Shown here one piece after another: positions 42,645 through 51,313 of a stretch of 64,000 bases of DNA. Source of the DNA: Salvia splendens (taxonomy: Eukaryota; Streptophyta; Magnoliopsida; Lamiales; Lamiaceae); NCBI RefSeq assembly GCF_004379255.2, contig NC_056053.1:23494188-23558187 (forward strand). Reading direction: 5' to 3'. Made by a program: the position numbers and the translations under genes. Within the stretch, counting starts at the first letter, position 1. Each line of letters starts with the position of its first letter. The notes below the pieces were generated by a model. That model did no database searches. It was given only the letters and a program-made list of their open reading frames with translations, and was not told the origin of the DNA.

Positions 42645-44202
42645 ATGGATTGGAATGGTAATGTTAGAATGCCATATGTTTCTCGACCTCTAGACACCTC
42701 CAATCTCTTCTCTCTCTACAACTCCAATTTCGATCACTTCCAAGGTAGTACTATAAATCACTTTTTTTTTAATTTTCAAATTTATATTTTATATTAGGCC
42801 TTGTGCCATTTTTTATTTTTCTTTGGTAGCTCAAGAAATGAAGCAGCAGACAATGATGCCAATGATGATGATGAACACAAACAATCCGGAGGTGGATCCG
42901 AAGAAGAGGCGTTTAAACAACGAGCAGCTGGAAATGCTCGAAAACAGCTTCCATGAGGAGATAAAGCTGGAACCGGACCGGAAAATGAAGCTGGCGAAGG
43001 AGCTGGGGCTGCAGCCGCGCCAGATCGCCATCTGGTTCCAGAACCGGAGGGCTCGGTGGAAGGGCAAGCGCCTCGAGCACTTGTACGACGCGCTTAAGCA
43101 CGAGTACGATGCTGTTTCTAGGGATAGAGAAGAGTTGCAACAGGAGGTACGTGCACTTAATTTCCAAACTCATAATTAATTTCTCTATTCAATTATTCTT
43201 CCCTTATTATTTAATTTGTTACTAGCATGGATTTATATATTTGTACAATATTAATTGATGCAACTGCTTCTTCTGCTGTCTTATTCTATTATTGCTTTTT
43301 CACCTCATCTATTTATCACAGCAGCCATATTGATACATTTTATTGAAAACTAGCTAGTAATATTCTGGATCCTTCCTATACAAATAATTATAATTCATAT
43401 ACATCGATAGTTAGTGACATTTTGTAAGTTGTTAGACAAGTAACTTGAGAAGATACTACCAACCCGTTTTATGTAACATGAATATTCTCCATGTTCGCAT
43501 TTATACGTCATACTTTTTTAGCGTCACATGTTTTGAGAAATATGAGTTGAAAATGTTAGTTGAATATCAATATCAATTTGATATGCTCCTTCTGTTTACG
43601 AAAAATAGCCTTATTTTTTCCTTTGTTCGTCCAAATTTAATCCACTATCAAACTATGGATACTTTCACACCACTTTTTTTTTCTTTTTTTTCTTCACATA
43701 GTCTACCTGGTCCATATTTTCATTGGTTTTTTTTCATACTATTAAAAACTCGTGTAATCAACTATGAGGACTATTTTTCGTGGACATATATAGTATTATA
43801 GTATAGTTTTGTAATTGAATACGAGTTGAGCGAGTTGCTCAAATTTCATGATCAGACCTATTTACCAAATATAATAAAAGTGAAATGAAAATGTAATGAT
43901 GGACATTCAAATATGAAACATGTAATAATATTCTTAATTAATGATCAAAATGATTTCAGGTTATGGCACTTAGGGCAATCCTCAAGGATCAAGTAGCAAA
44001 AAAGCTAGTAGTATCAACCGATATTTCCGGCGACGAAACTGTGGAAAGCACATCCATTCCGAGCTCCGACATGGTGGCAGCAGCGCCGGCTTCGACGGCC
44101 AACCTTCAGCAGATTGAAGAATGCAACTACCCACTGAACATGGGAGACTACAATAATAATACACCTCCCTATTGGGCTACCTCAATGCCTTCTTGTCCTT
44201 GA
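42645..44202 (+). CDS. LMI1-like: HD-Zip I transcription factor, LMI1/ATHB51 clade, gene 2 (three exons)
   Basis: Exons 42645-42744, 42830-43146 and 43960-44202 (100+317+243 nt) join in frame to 219 residues; introns are GT-AG at the same places and phases as in gene 1. The homeodomain covers about 58-113 ([16 protein letters not shown]) with the leucine zipper after it. Exon 1 is [11 protein letters not shown]...FDHF, a near copy of gene 1. It has a Met-rich stretch (MMPMMMMN) before the homeodomain. The C terminus keeps [15 protein letters not shown]. Intron 1 is only 85 bp against 540 in gene 1; intron 2 holds a MITE. The coding frame is intact, but the promoter is 12.3 kb away across the chromovirus, so expression may be lost or LTR-driven. 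Confidence 0.92.
43582..43795. mobile_element. Stowaway-like MITE in intron 2 of HD-Zip gene 2
   Basis: About 214 bp with imperfect terminal inverted repeats: TGCTCCTTCTGTTTACGAAA continuing AATAGCC on the left, and the inverse of GGACTATTTTTCGTGGACAT on the right, next to TA. No coding capacity. Gene 1 intron 2 lacks it. Confidence 0.6.
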
Positions 44203-45527
44203 ATTACTTCAATTATGGAGCTTAGTAGTTGTCGTTGTTTCTTTTTTGGAGATGACTTAATTAATTAGTTGATGTTTGTACATCTTTTTTCTTGTCAAAC
44301 TTATGGAGTTATGCTAATTATGCTAAGATTAGTCTAGCTCTAGGTCTACCTTAGGTGCTTGAATTTTAGGGTGATGTTCAAGCTCCACTGTTACTTCATA
44401 ATTGAATCTTATTAGTGTGTCTTGTTACTTGAAATTCCATCTCCGATGTTCCCCTAGTCAATTTTAATATGATTAAATTTCAAAAATATCATTATATACG
44501 TAACATTGAACCTATATATTATTTTCCGTGAACTTTAAAAGTGATCGGAAGTATTATAGACTTTAGAAAGTGTTTAATTTTTTCAACTTGATTCAATTAG
44601 TATATTTTCTTGTGAATCAAAACTGACGTGGCATGTTTGTTTACCTATGTAGAGATATAAAATATCTACTAGACCAAAACGACATCATTTTGGTCCACGT
44701 TATCAATTTATAGATTTAATTTTCTATTTTTGTTTCATATTTTGTTTTTCTTTAAATTTCTTCTTCATTTTAACTAAAGCAAAATACCTAAATTGAAGAA
44801 TTAAAAAAAACTAAATATGGACCGAATTAATTAGGATGCACAGACCACCTAAATCATTAAATCTAAATTAACCAGCCATTTCGACCAAAACCAACCAAGA
44901 TTTTGATTTAATTAAGCAAAGTTTTAGAAGCATTTTGTCAAGCAGTTAGAGTGCACGAATTACAATTGAAGAAGAAAAAGTTAAAACGATTCTGTCAGCC
45001 CATTAATTGTAGTATAAAATATGAATATCATTTTGATATGATATAAATATCCGTAATTTATAGTAGTATAATTAATTTATTATTTGGTTGGCACACTACT
45101 TATATTTATATATTAAATATTTAAATTCTAAGGAGTATGTTTTGTTAGATATTATTAGGATCAATTTAATTACTCCATCCGAGAGATGGTATTTTAAAAT
45201 CACACGATTCCGTTACATAACGGTCGTTTCGTTATAATTGATTTTATATGATTTGAAACAAACGAGATTCTAAGTTATGATCATTTAAATAAGCTCATCA
45301 AATTATTTAATTTCTCGAAAACTAAAACGTAACATTAGTTTTCCGCAAATTAATATACAATCAAAATACTAAAATTGTCAACATCTATATCGAGAAATTA
45401 ACAAAAGCTAGAAATTCATTTAAACGCAATTATCCTAGCTACATCAATGCTAATCAACTAAAAATCGCCTTAAATCCTATTATCAATATGTAGGAAATTC
45501 CTATCTCGGGCCGGGCCGGGCCCAATT
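44203..45527. other. 3' UTR of HD-Zip gene 2 and intergenic DNA
   Basis: The first 200 bp resemble the sequence after gene 1 (GTTATGCTAAT, then TAGGTCTACC and GAATTTTAGGGTGA), so they are probably 3' UTR. The rest is AT-rich without a supported gene. A segment at about 44893-44973 resembles 63009-63094. Confidence 0.6.
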
Positions 45528-45985
45528 TCAGTCGACATCTCCATCGTGACGGAGGCGGACGTTGAGCCTCCTGAGCCAAATGGAATGCAGAATCATGCCG
45601 AAAACGTCGTACCTCCTCGGCGGTGTGCTGACCTCGAAGTGGCGGCGCATCTTGATCCCCCGGCGCTGCAGCTTGAGGTAGTCCCTCAGCTTAATCCCGG
45701 AGAGAATCTTCTTCAAGTTGGGGATCTCCTTGACCGGCACGATCACCGCGAACTTCTCCCAATTGAGCACGTCGCTGAAGGGCACCACGTATCCCTCCTT
45801 GATCAGAACGGGCACGCACCCGAGGTAGAGCCCCTCCACCATCCGGGGGCTCGCCACCTCGTACCCGCTCGGGCAGATGCAGTACCGGCTCCTGCGCATC
45901 ATGCCGTAGTACGACATGTTGCGCGGGAGGTACCGGTGCACCTGCACGTCCGGGTCCGAGGCGTTCTCCCAGTGCTCCAGGAGGA

Positions 45986-46315
45986 TGTTAAGGGTAATCC
46001 CCTCAACAAGAACCGATCAACGACGAGGTGTCGACGACGCTCGAATGAAAGATGGAAAAGATGGACGTCCCGGGCTCTCCCCGAGATCAGCTCCGTTTGT
46101 GTTTGCTGAAAAAGAAAGAAACGTAAAAACTAGGGCAAATAATATGTATTTTCTTCATTGATTAAAGTGGATATAAAGACTCCTATTTATAAGACTAACC
46201 CTAACTTAATTAATAAGAAAATAAAGATACTACGAATATATGAAAGGATATACTAAATCAATGCTAAACTAAATAAGAGAGATTTGGGGATATTCTTGGA
46301 GATATTCACGTATCA
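45986..46315 (-). repeat. LTR A of the three-LTR complex
   Basis: 330 bp, TGTTAAGG...GTATCA on the plus strand, near-identical to LTR B. It carries the shared TATAAATAG box (minus strand) near 46190. The ATCAACTCCCCCACGG junction and a CACCTTG-TCCT-CAAGGTG hairpin lie just inside. Confidence 0.9.
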
Positions 46316-46345
46316 ACTCCCCCACGGTTGAAATCCACCTTGTCC

Positions 46346-47449
46346 TCAAGGTGGGAACCACGACACAACGACGAGCGTCACGAACAGAAGCTCGAGCGAG
46401 ATACTCCCTCCTGGATCAAACTTGAGCCGTCGCTGTTGATAACGGATCGAACTTTGCAAACTTGACCGGCACCATGATTCAATTACGCCTGTGAACATAA
46501 TATATGATCTTGAACTCTTGGAGTTGATCTGTGTTGCTCCAATATTTCTATCAAACAGGCTAGTAATTAGGACAGCGAAATCCTCATAGCAGACAACATT
46601 CTCCTCAACAAAAGTCTTTATATCATCTTGTATTGCCAATTCCCGATGCTCTGGAACAATAAGATCACCAAACTTCTCATCATATGCCCCGACGAGCACT
46701 TGCGGCGGCATATTGTCCGTTTTGACGATCACTTCCAGGGACTCGTCGTTTGGCTTGACGATCACTTCCAGGGACTCGTCGTTTGGCTTGACGATCACTT
46801 GCGGCGGCATATTGTCCGCGACTGTTGTGGCTGCTGTCAACAGCGGGCGCTGATAACGCCCGTCGACTCTCCCCCACTGCCAATCTCGATACGGCGGTTC
46901 TGGTCTCTCCCTCGCCCAATCAGAAAAGGGCAGCTTCGGATCGGGCCTGGGCTGTGGCGGCGCATGGTGCGAACGCGACGCGGCTGGCAGATCCCACGAT
47001 GAGTGCTGACCTCGCGACGTGGGTGGAAGGTCCCACGAGGACTGCTGCTGCGAGAAACCAGGCCGAAGCTAGCCCGACGCAGAATTAAGGTTTGGGCGAA
47101 AGCCCTCAAATCGCCCAGAACATGTCGTGGTCGCCGGCAGAGGCGGTGTGACGACGGATGCGGCTGAGAACGGTGGAGTGAACGGCAAGGGGGCCTCCAG
47201 CGAGCGAGGAGGCTCACGACTGTGCGGCGGCTCCGGCTCCGGCCGAAGCGTGTGACGCGAGGGCGGGCGGCGATAGTACTAGTCCATGCGTGTCTCCAAT
47301 CTCGCCATGCCCACCATCACGTGCTCGAACATGACCCTAATCGGATCCAGGGAGGATGACTCCACCGTCGGTGACAGCACCGGGTCCGTGACAACCGGCA
47401 GGGAACACATCTGTTCCAGCCGACCTCCGAACGACTGAGACTCCGACAT
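46346..47449 (-). pseudogene. Decayed gag-like ORF of interior 2
   Basis: One frame from an ATG at 47449 down to 46346 is interrupted by two in-frame TAG codons (47281-47279 and 47071-47069). The N terminus has a MARLETRM stretch like the related proteins. The middle has two SSWDLP motifs, the counterparts of TCWD(P/L). A 12-residue unit (VIVKPNDESLE type) is duplicated at about 46724-46795. The C terminus (DPGG..SLELLFVTLVV) matches the 47835 ORF. Only the lower 164 residues are still open. Confidence 0.7.
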
Positions 47450-47473
47450 GAGTTCAACAATGGAAGCACCAAT

Positions 47474-47804
47474 TGTTAAGGGATAAGTTCCCTTAACAAG
47501 ATTCCGACGACGACGAGAGGTCGACGACGGAGGGATAAAAGTGGACGTCTCGGGCTTTTCCCGGGATCAGCTCCAAACTAGGGTTGCGAGAAAATAAAGA
47601 AGACGATAAAAGATAAAGTGACGATAAAAGATAAATTGATATTTCTTGAATGGAATAGAAGAATACAATATCTCCTATTTATAAGACTACTCTGACTTAG
47701 GGAATAAGAAATAAAGATACTAAAAATATATGGAAAGATATGGCAAATCACTAATTAACTAAATAATAGGGTAGAGGGAATATTCATAGAGATATCTCGT
47801 ATCA
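47474..47804 (-). repeat. LTR C of the three-LTR complex
   Basis: 331 bp with the same ends (TGTTAAGG, GTATCA) and parts of the same body (GACGTC.CGGGCT, TCCTATTTATAAGACTA) but many differences from A and B, so it comes from another family member. Confidence 0.85.
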
Positions 47805-47834
47805 ACTCCCCCGCGGTTAAAATCCACCTTGTCC

Positions 47835-49397
47835 TCAAGGTGGGAACCACGACACAATGAAGAGCATCACGAACAAAAGCTTTGGCGAGCTATTCCCTCC
47901 TGGATCAAACGCACACCGAATAGGGAAGCGTCTCCCTTCCTCATCCCTATAAAAAATCATCAAAGGAGGATCAATGTGATTATCAAAATTCAGCGCTAAA
48001 ATGGATAGGTTGTCAACCCGTCCAAGAACACTCAAATATAGTGTGTCATTGCGCGGCGGGATCAACCGTGCATCACCGTCGAGCAATGTTGGTCGATGAT
48101 TCATTCCTTCAACATCACCCAATAATTCCAGCGATGCGTTGTCCACAATGGAATCACCCAAATCAATCTGTGATTGGAGAATCTTGATTCGAGAAGCATT
48201 CAATTGTCGGGAGCACTCAACCTCTATGTAACCTTGCACCGGTTTCTCTTTGCATGCGGAATCCGGACTGGATTTCTCCATCTTCTCAACTGTTTCAACT
48301 CTACCAAAACCAGCTAAAGAATCGAGAATATTTTTGGTAGAATCAGCAAAGCCTTCCTTAACTCGATCACAATCAAGAATCAACGGCGGCGGCAGCGGCT
48401 GGTAGGTTTTTGGATGAGGCACCTGCGAGTAATTTTGGCGGGGTAGGGCTGCTGTTAGCAGTGGCTGCTGGGAGGAAAGTTTTGGAGGCTGGTGGTAGTC
48501 GTGTGACAGTGGCGGCTGAGTGTGGAAGTTGTGCTGCAGTGGTGGTGGCGGTGGGGCAAGAGTAGGCAGCAGCGCAGCTGAGCGACAGTGACTCGGCAGT
48601 GGCGGTGATGGTAAATGCAGCGGAAGGTCAGGGAGGGGGAGATGACGTGATGGGGAATTCTCCAGCTGCCACGGATAATATCCCGAGGAGCAATTTATAG
48701 GCTGCACAAGTGATTCTGAGGCTGTATATGGCAGCCGCGGGGGCTGGGAGTCAGGCTGCTCTCGGTGGTCTCTGGTGTAGGGAATTTGCAGTGGCGCGTA
48801 TGAATCGATGTAGGTGTAGGACGGCTGCTCAAAGGCCGGTGTTGGCGGGTACCAACAGGATGGTCCCAGCGGGTCCCAGCTGGTAGGCAGCAGTGGTGGA
48901 GGTTGATCATAACCCGGGTATCCCTGCTGCCTTGGTGGATTGTACGCGTATGGGTAGGGTTTTGGAGCATAAGTTGGCGTTTGTTGATATCCATAAGACA
49001 GATTGCCGCAGTCAGGAAGGTCCCAGCAGGTTGTACGTCGTGGGTGAACGGGCTGCGGCGGCTGGTTCCAACATTGCTTATCATACGTGTGAGATAGTAG
49101 ATGATAGCAGTCCATGGTGCTGGTGGGGCTGTCCGGTTGGTATGGAGGCGATGGTTGCCGGTGGATCGGTGGTTGAGGCTGTGAGGCCGCGTACAGCCGG
49201 GGTCGGTCGGGTGGATCAGGATCGGGTTGCAACGGAGGGAGCGTTGCTGCTACCCTGCGCTCATACTCAACCAATCGGGTCTCGAGTCGGGTGAACCTAG
49301 CGAGAATATGCTCCAACGTTGCTGCTGTTGGATTCAATTGCAAGCCTTCGCATGCTTGCGATATCTCCGACCAAGAACAAAGCTTGACTTCGGCCAT
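47835..49397 (-). CDS. Pro/Tyr-rich protein of a non-autonomous LTR element, unknown function
   Basis: 520 residues from the ATG at 49397 (MAEVKLCSWS); the frame is open further up into LTR B, but this start follows the primer-binding site directly. Residues about 20-45 form a helix with RFTRLETRLVEYERR. About 60-330 is Pro/Tyr/Gln-rich with TCWDLP, TSWDP and SCWYP motifs. The last 150 residues look folded and mixed in charge and end DEEGRR...DPGG..SPKLLFVMLFIV, as in the 1224-2585 ORF. No retroelement enzyme motif is present. It is intact, unlike its neighbour in interior 2. A Gag-like packaging role is possible but not shown. Confidence 0.6.
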   Translation of the reverse strand: MAEVKLCSWSEISQACEGLQLNPTAATLEHILARFTRLETRLVEYERRVAATLPPLQPDPDPPDRPRLYAASQPQPPIHRQPSPPYQPDSPTSTMDCYHLLSHTYDKQCWNQPPQPVHPRRTTCWDLPDCGNLSYGYQQTPTYAPKPYPYAYNPPRQQGYPGYDQPPPLLPTSWDPLGPSCWYPPTPAFEQPSYTYIDSYAPLQIPYTRDHREQPDSQPPRLPYTASESLVQPINCSSGYYPWQLENSPSRHLPLPDLPLHLPSPPLPSHCRSAALLPTLAPPPPPLQHNFHTQPPLSHDYHQPPKLSSQQPLLTAALPRQNYSQVPHPKTYQPLPPPLILDCDRVKEGFADSTKNILDSLAGFGRVETVEKMEKSSPDSACKEKPVQGYIEVECSRQLNASRIKILQSQIDLGDSIVDNASLELLGDVEGMNHRPTLLDGDARLIPPRNDTLYLSVLGRVDNLSILALNFDNHIDPPLMIFYRDEEGRRFPIRCAFDPGGNSSPKLLFVMLFIVSWFPP

Positions 49398-49421
49398 GAG
49401 TCTCTCAATGAAAGCACCAAT

Positions 49422-49751
49422 TGTTAAGGGTAATCCCCTCAACAAGAACCGATCGACGACGAGGTGTCGACGACGCTCGAATGAAAGATGGAAAAGATGG
49501 ACGTCCCGGGCTCTCCCCGAGATCAGCTCCTTTTGTGTTTGCGGAAAAAGAAAGAAACGTAAAAACTAGGGCAAATAATATGTATTTTCTTCATTGATTA
49601 AAGTGGATATAAAGACTCCTATTTATAAGACTAACCCTAACTTAATTAATAAGAAAATAAAGATACTACGAATATATGAAAGGATATGCTAAATCAATGC
49701 TAAACTAAATAAGAGAGATTTGGGGATATTCTTGGAGATATTCACGTATCA
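49422..49751 (-). repeat. LTR B of the three-LTR complex
   Basis: 330 bp, differing from LTR A at about four sites by eye. It is followed by the GAGGA target duplicate and the GT47 exon. Confidence 0.9.
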
Positions 49752-50031
49752 GAGGACCGGCCGGATCGGGCCGTGGACCCCGCCCGCGTAGAACACCAGG
49801 ATGGGCCGCCTTCAATAGCAAAAAATATGAAGATTAATGAAGAAGCAAATTATAGCAAAAAATATGAAGACTTACTAATCCATCGTTGAAAAGCAAATGA
49901 TCCGACTTCAAAGAAGTGTTGGAATTAGGGTTGAAATAGTGGAAATTTGACTGTTTTGGGGTCATAAAAACCAGCACTGCTGCAGCCATGAACAATGCTG
50001 CCACAAACCATAAGTTCTTCAAACTCAACAT

Positions 50032-50395
50032 CTCTCTCTCCCTCTCTTGATTTTTGGGAGTGATTTTGAGAAGATGAGAGAGAGGTAATAATATGGAGTG
50101 TGGGAAGAGAAAATATTTAATGCATTTGAAATTTAAAAAAAATTAAAAATAGAATGTAAATAGTCAAACTAATGTGAGGGAGGATACGAAGAATGTCTCG
50201 TATAAGGGAAAATAATTAGAAAAAATTATGATACTTTATGGTAATAGTAAATAACTAAGAAAGACTAAAAATATATTCTCAATTTATTGATAAAATTAGG
50301 TGAGGTTCAATCAATGGATATGGTGTATTGCTTACTCTATGTTTAGCAAGGATCGACGTATATAAAAGGGGTATTTATTTGACCGCAGGTTAAGT
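50032..50395. other. Upstream region of the GT47 remnant and flank of the hAT element
   Basis: CT-rich leader-like sequence lies next to 50031 (on the minus strand a GA-rich 5' leader). The segment 50304-50395 resembles 56911-57000 on the other side of the hAT element. Confidence 0.55.
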
Positions 50396-50647
50396 CAGTG
50401 GCGGAGGGATTAGGGACAAAGGGGTACGAGTGTACCAAAAAAAAAAAAAAATTTAGTAGTATTATATATTTAAATACAAATTCTGAGTTTATATTAATAA
50501 TATATGTATAATGTCCCCCTATTTGGCTACTCCAAAAAATACGCGACCAAAAACTAATGTCCCCCTAATCCATATTTGGCTATTCCTCCAATAAATACTG
50601 AAAAAGAAATAAAATACATTTAATAAATAAAAAAGTGGTAAAACTCA

Positions 50648-51249
50648 TGTAATAATGGAGTGCTCATTTCAGTTGGAAGAAGAAGAGAAGAAGAAGGAAG
50701 CTCGGCTTTGAGCTCGGCTTTGAGTTCGGCTTTGAGCCGAGAAGACAGTTGGTCTTGAGCCGAGAAACAAAGGAGTTCGGTTTGTGAACCGAGAAGGGAG
50801 CTCGGTTGTGAGCCGAAGAGAGTGCTCGGTTGTGAGCCGAAAAAGAAAGTTCGGTCTTGAGTCAAGAATAGAGTTCGTCTTGAGCCGAGAAAGAAGAAGC
50901 AACAGTTCGGTCTTGAACCGAGAAGGAAGTTCGGCCTAGAGAAACTAGCCGTTGGAGCAGCAGTTAGTTAGCCGAGATGTAGCAGTTATTCTTCTTGCTT
51001 TCTTGATTCTTCTTGTAGTTAGTTAGTAGCAGTTGCTACTTGATTGTAGAGCTTTAAATAGCTCAAAACCATGTACGTAGTGTAGTGAAAAATCAATAAA
51101 GAGTTTTCAAGTTTTCTCTCCAAGATTACCATCTTCGATACTCTAAGTGTGAGTGTGTGTTCTTCTGCATTGTGAGTTATCATACAACTGTGAGTGTGTG
51201 TGTGATTCACCTGAGTGTGTGAAAGTCTTGTGCATATTGAACCCCAACA
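50648..51249 (+). repeat. 5' LTR of the copia element
   Basis: 602 bp. The first 250 bp are a dense array of GAGCCGAG/CTCGGTT-type motifs. A TATA-like TTTAAATA lies at 51053-51060 and an AATAAA at 51095-51100. Confidence 0.95.
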
Positions 51250-51251
51250 AG

Positions 51252-51269
51252 TGGCGCCGTCTGTGGGAA
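51252..51269 (+). other. Primer-binding site of the copia element
   Basis: TGGCGCCGTCTGTGGGAA, two bases after the LTR; the same 18 bases as in the Tat elements. Confidence 0.8.
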
Positions 51270-51313
51270 GGGGATATTGAAGCTGATTTGCAGAGGATCA
51301 AACGGTTTCATAG

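Larger units (their letters stand above)
45981..49756 (-). mobile_element. Three-LTR complex of non-autonomous LTR elements
   Basis: LTR A (45986-46315), interior 2 (46316-47473), LTR C (47474-47804), interior 1 (47805-49421) and LTR B (49422-49751) lie in order, flanked by GAGGA at 45981-45985 and 49752-49756. Each interior has a primer-binding-like TGGTGCTT on its upper side and a purine tract on its lower side, so both run minus. A and B differ at about four of 330 sites; C is clearly diverged from both. It was inserted as a unit into the GT47 exon. Related to the element at 844-3071. No RT or integrase is present. Confidence 0.85.
45528..50031 (-). pseudogene. GT47 exostosin-like glycosyltransferase, broken by an LTR complex and lacking its middle
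   Basis: Minus strand. A first-exon candidate (50031-49876) encodes 52 residues with a type II signal anchor (about 8-24) and ends at GTAAGT. Intron-like sequence runs to about 49810, then the catalytic part starts (PILVFYAGG, HGPIR), is cut at 49752, and resumes at 45985 (LEHWENASDPDVQVHRYLP, CPSGYEVASPRMVE, GCVPVLI, FSDVLNW) to the TGA at 45528. TCCTC (minus) is duplicated at the cut. Roughly 250 central residues typical of the family are absent, and the first exon does not join the C-terminal part in frame. GT47 proteins act in the Golgi on cell-wall glycans. This copy cannot make a normal protein. Confidence 0.85.

Noticed and set aside
45546..46109. 187-residue plus-strand ORF
   Set aside because: It is the complement of the GT47 exon running into LTR A, a shadow of GC-rich coding sequence.
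49398..49445. Upstream start of the 47835 ORF inside LTR B
   Set aside because: The frame is open there, but the ATG at 49397 directly after the primer-binding site is the more natural start.
50620..50902. Minus-strand ORFs in the copia LTR
   Set aside because: They are translations of the GAGCCGAG array and recur in the other LTR.
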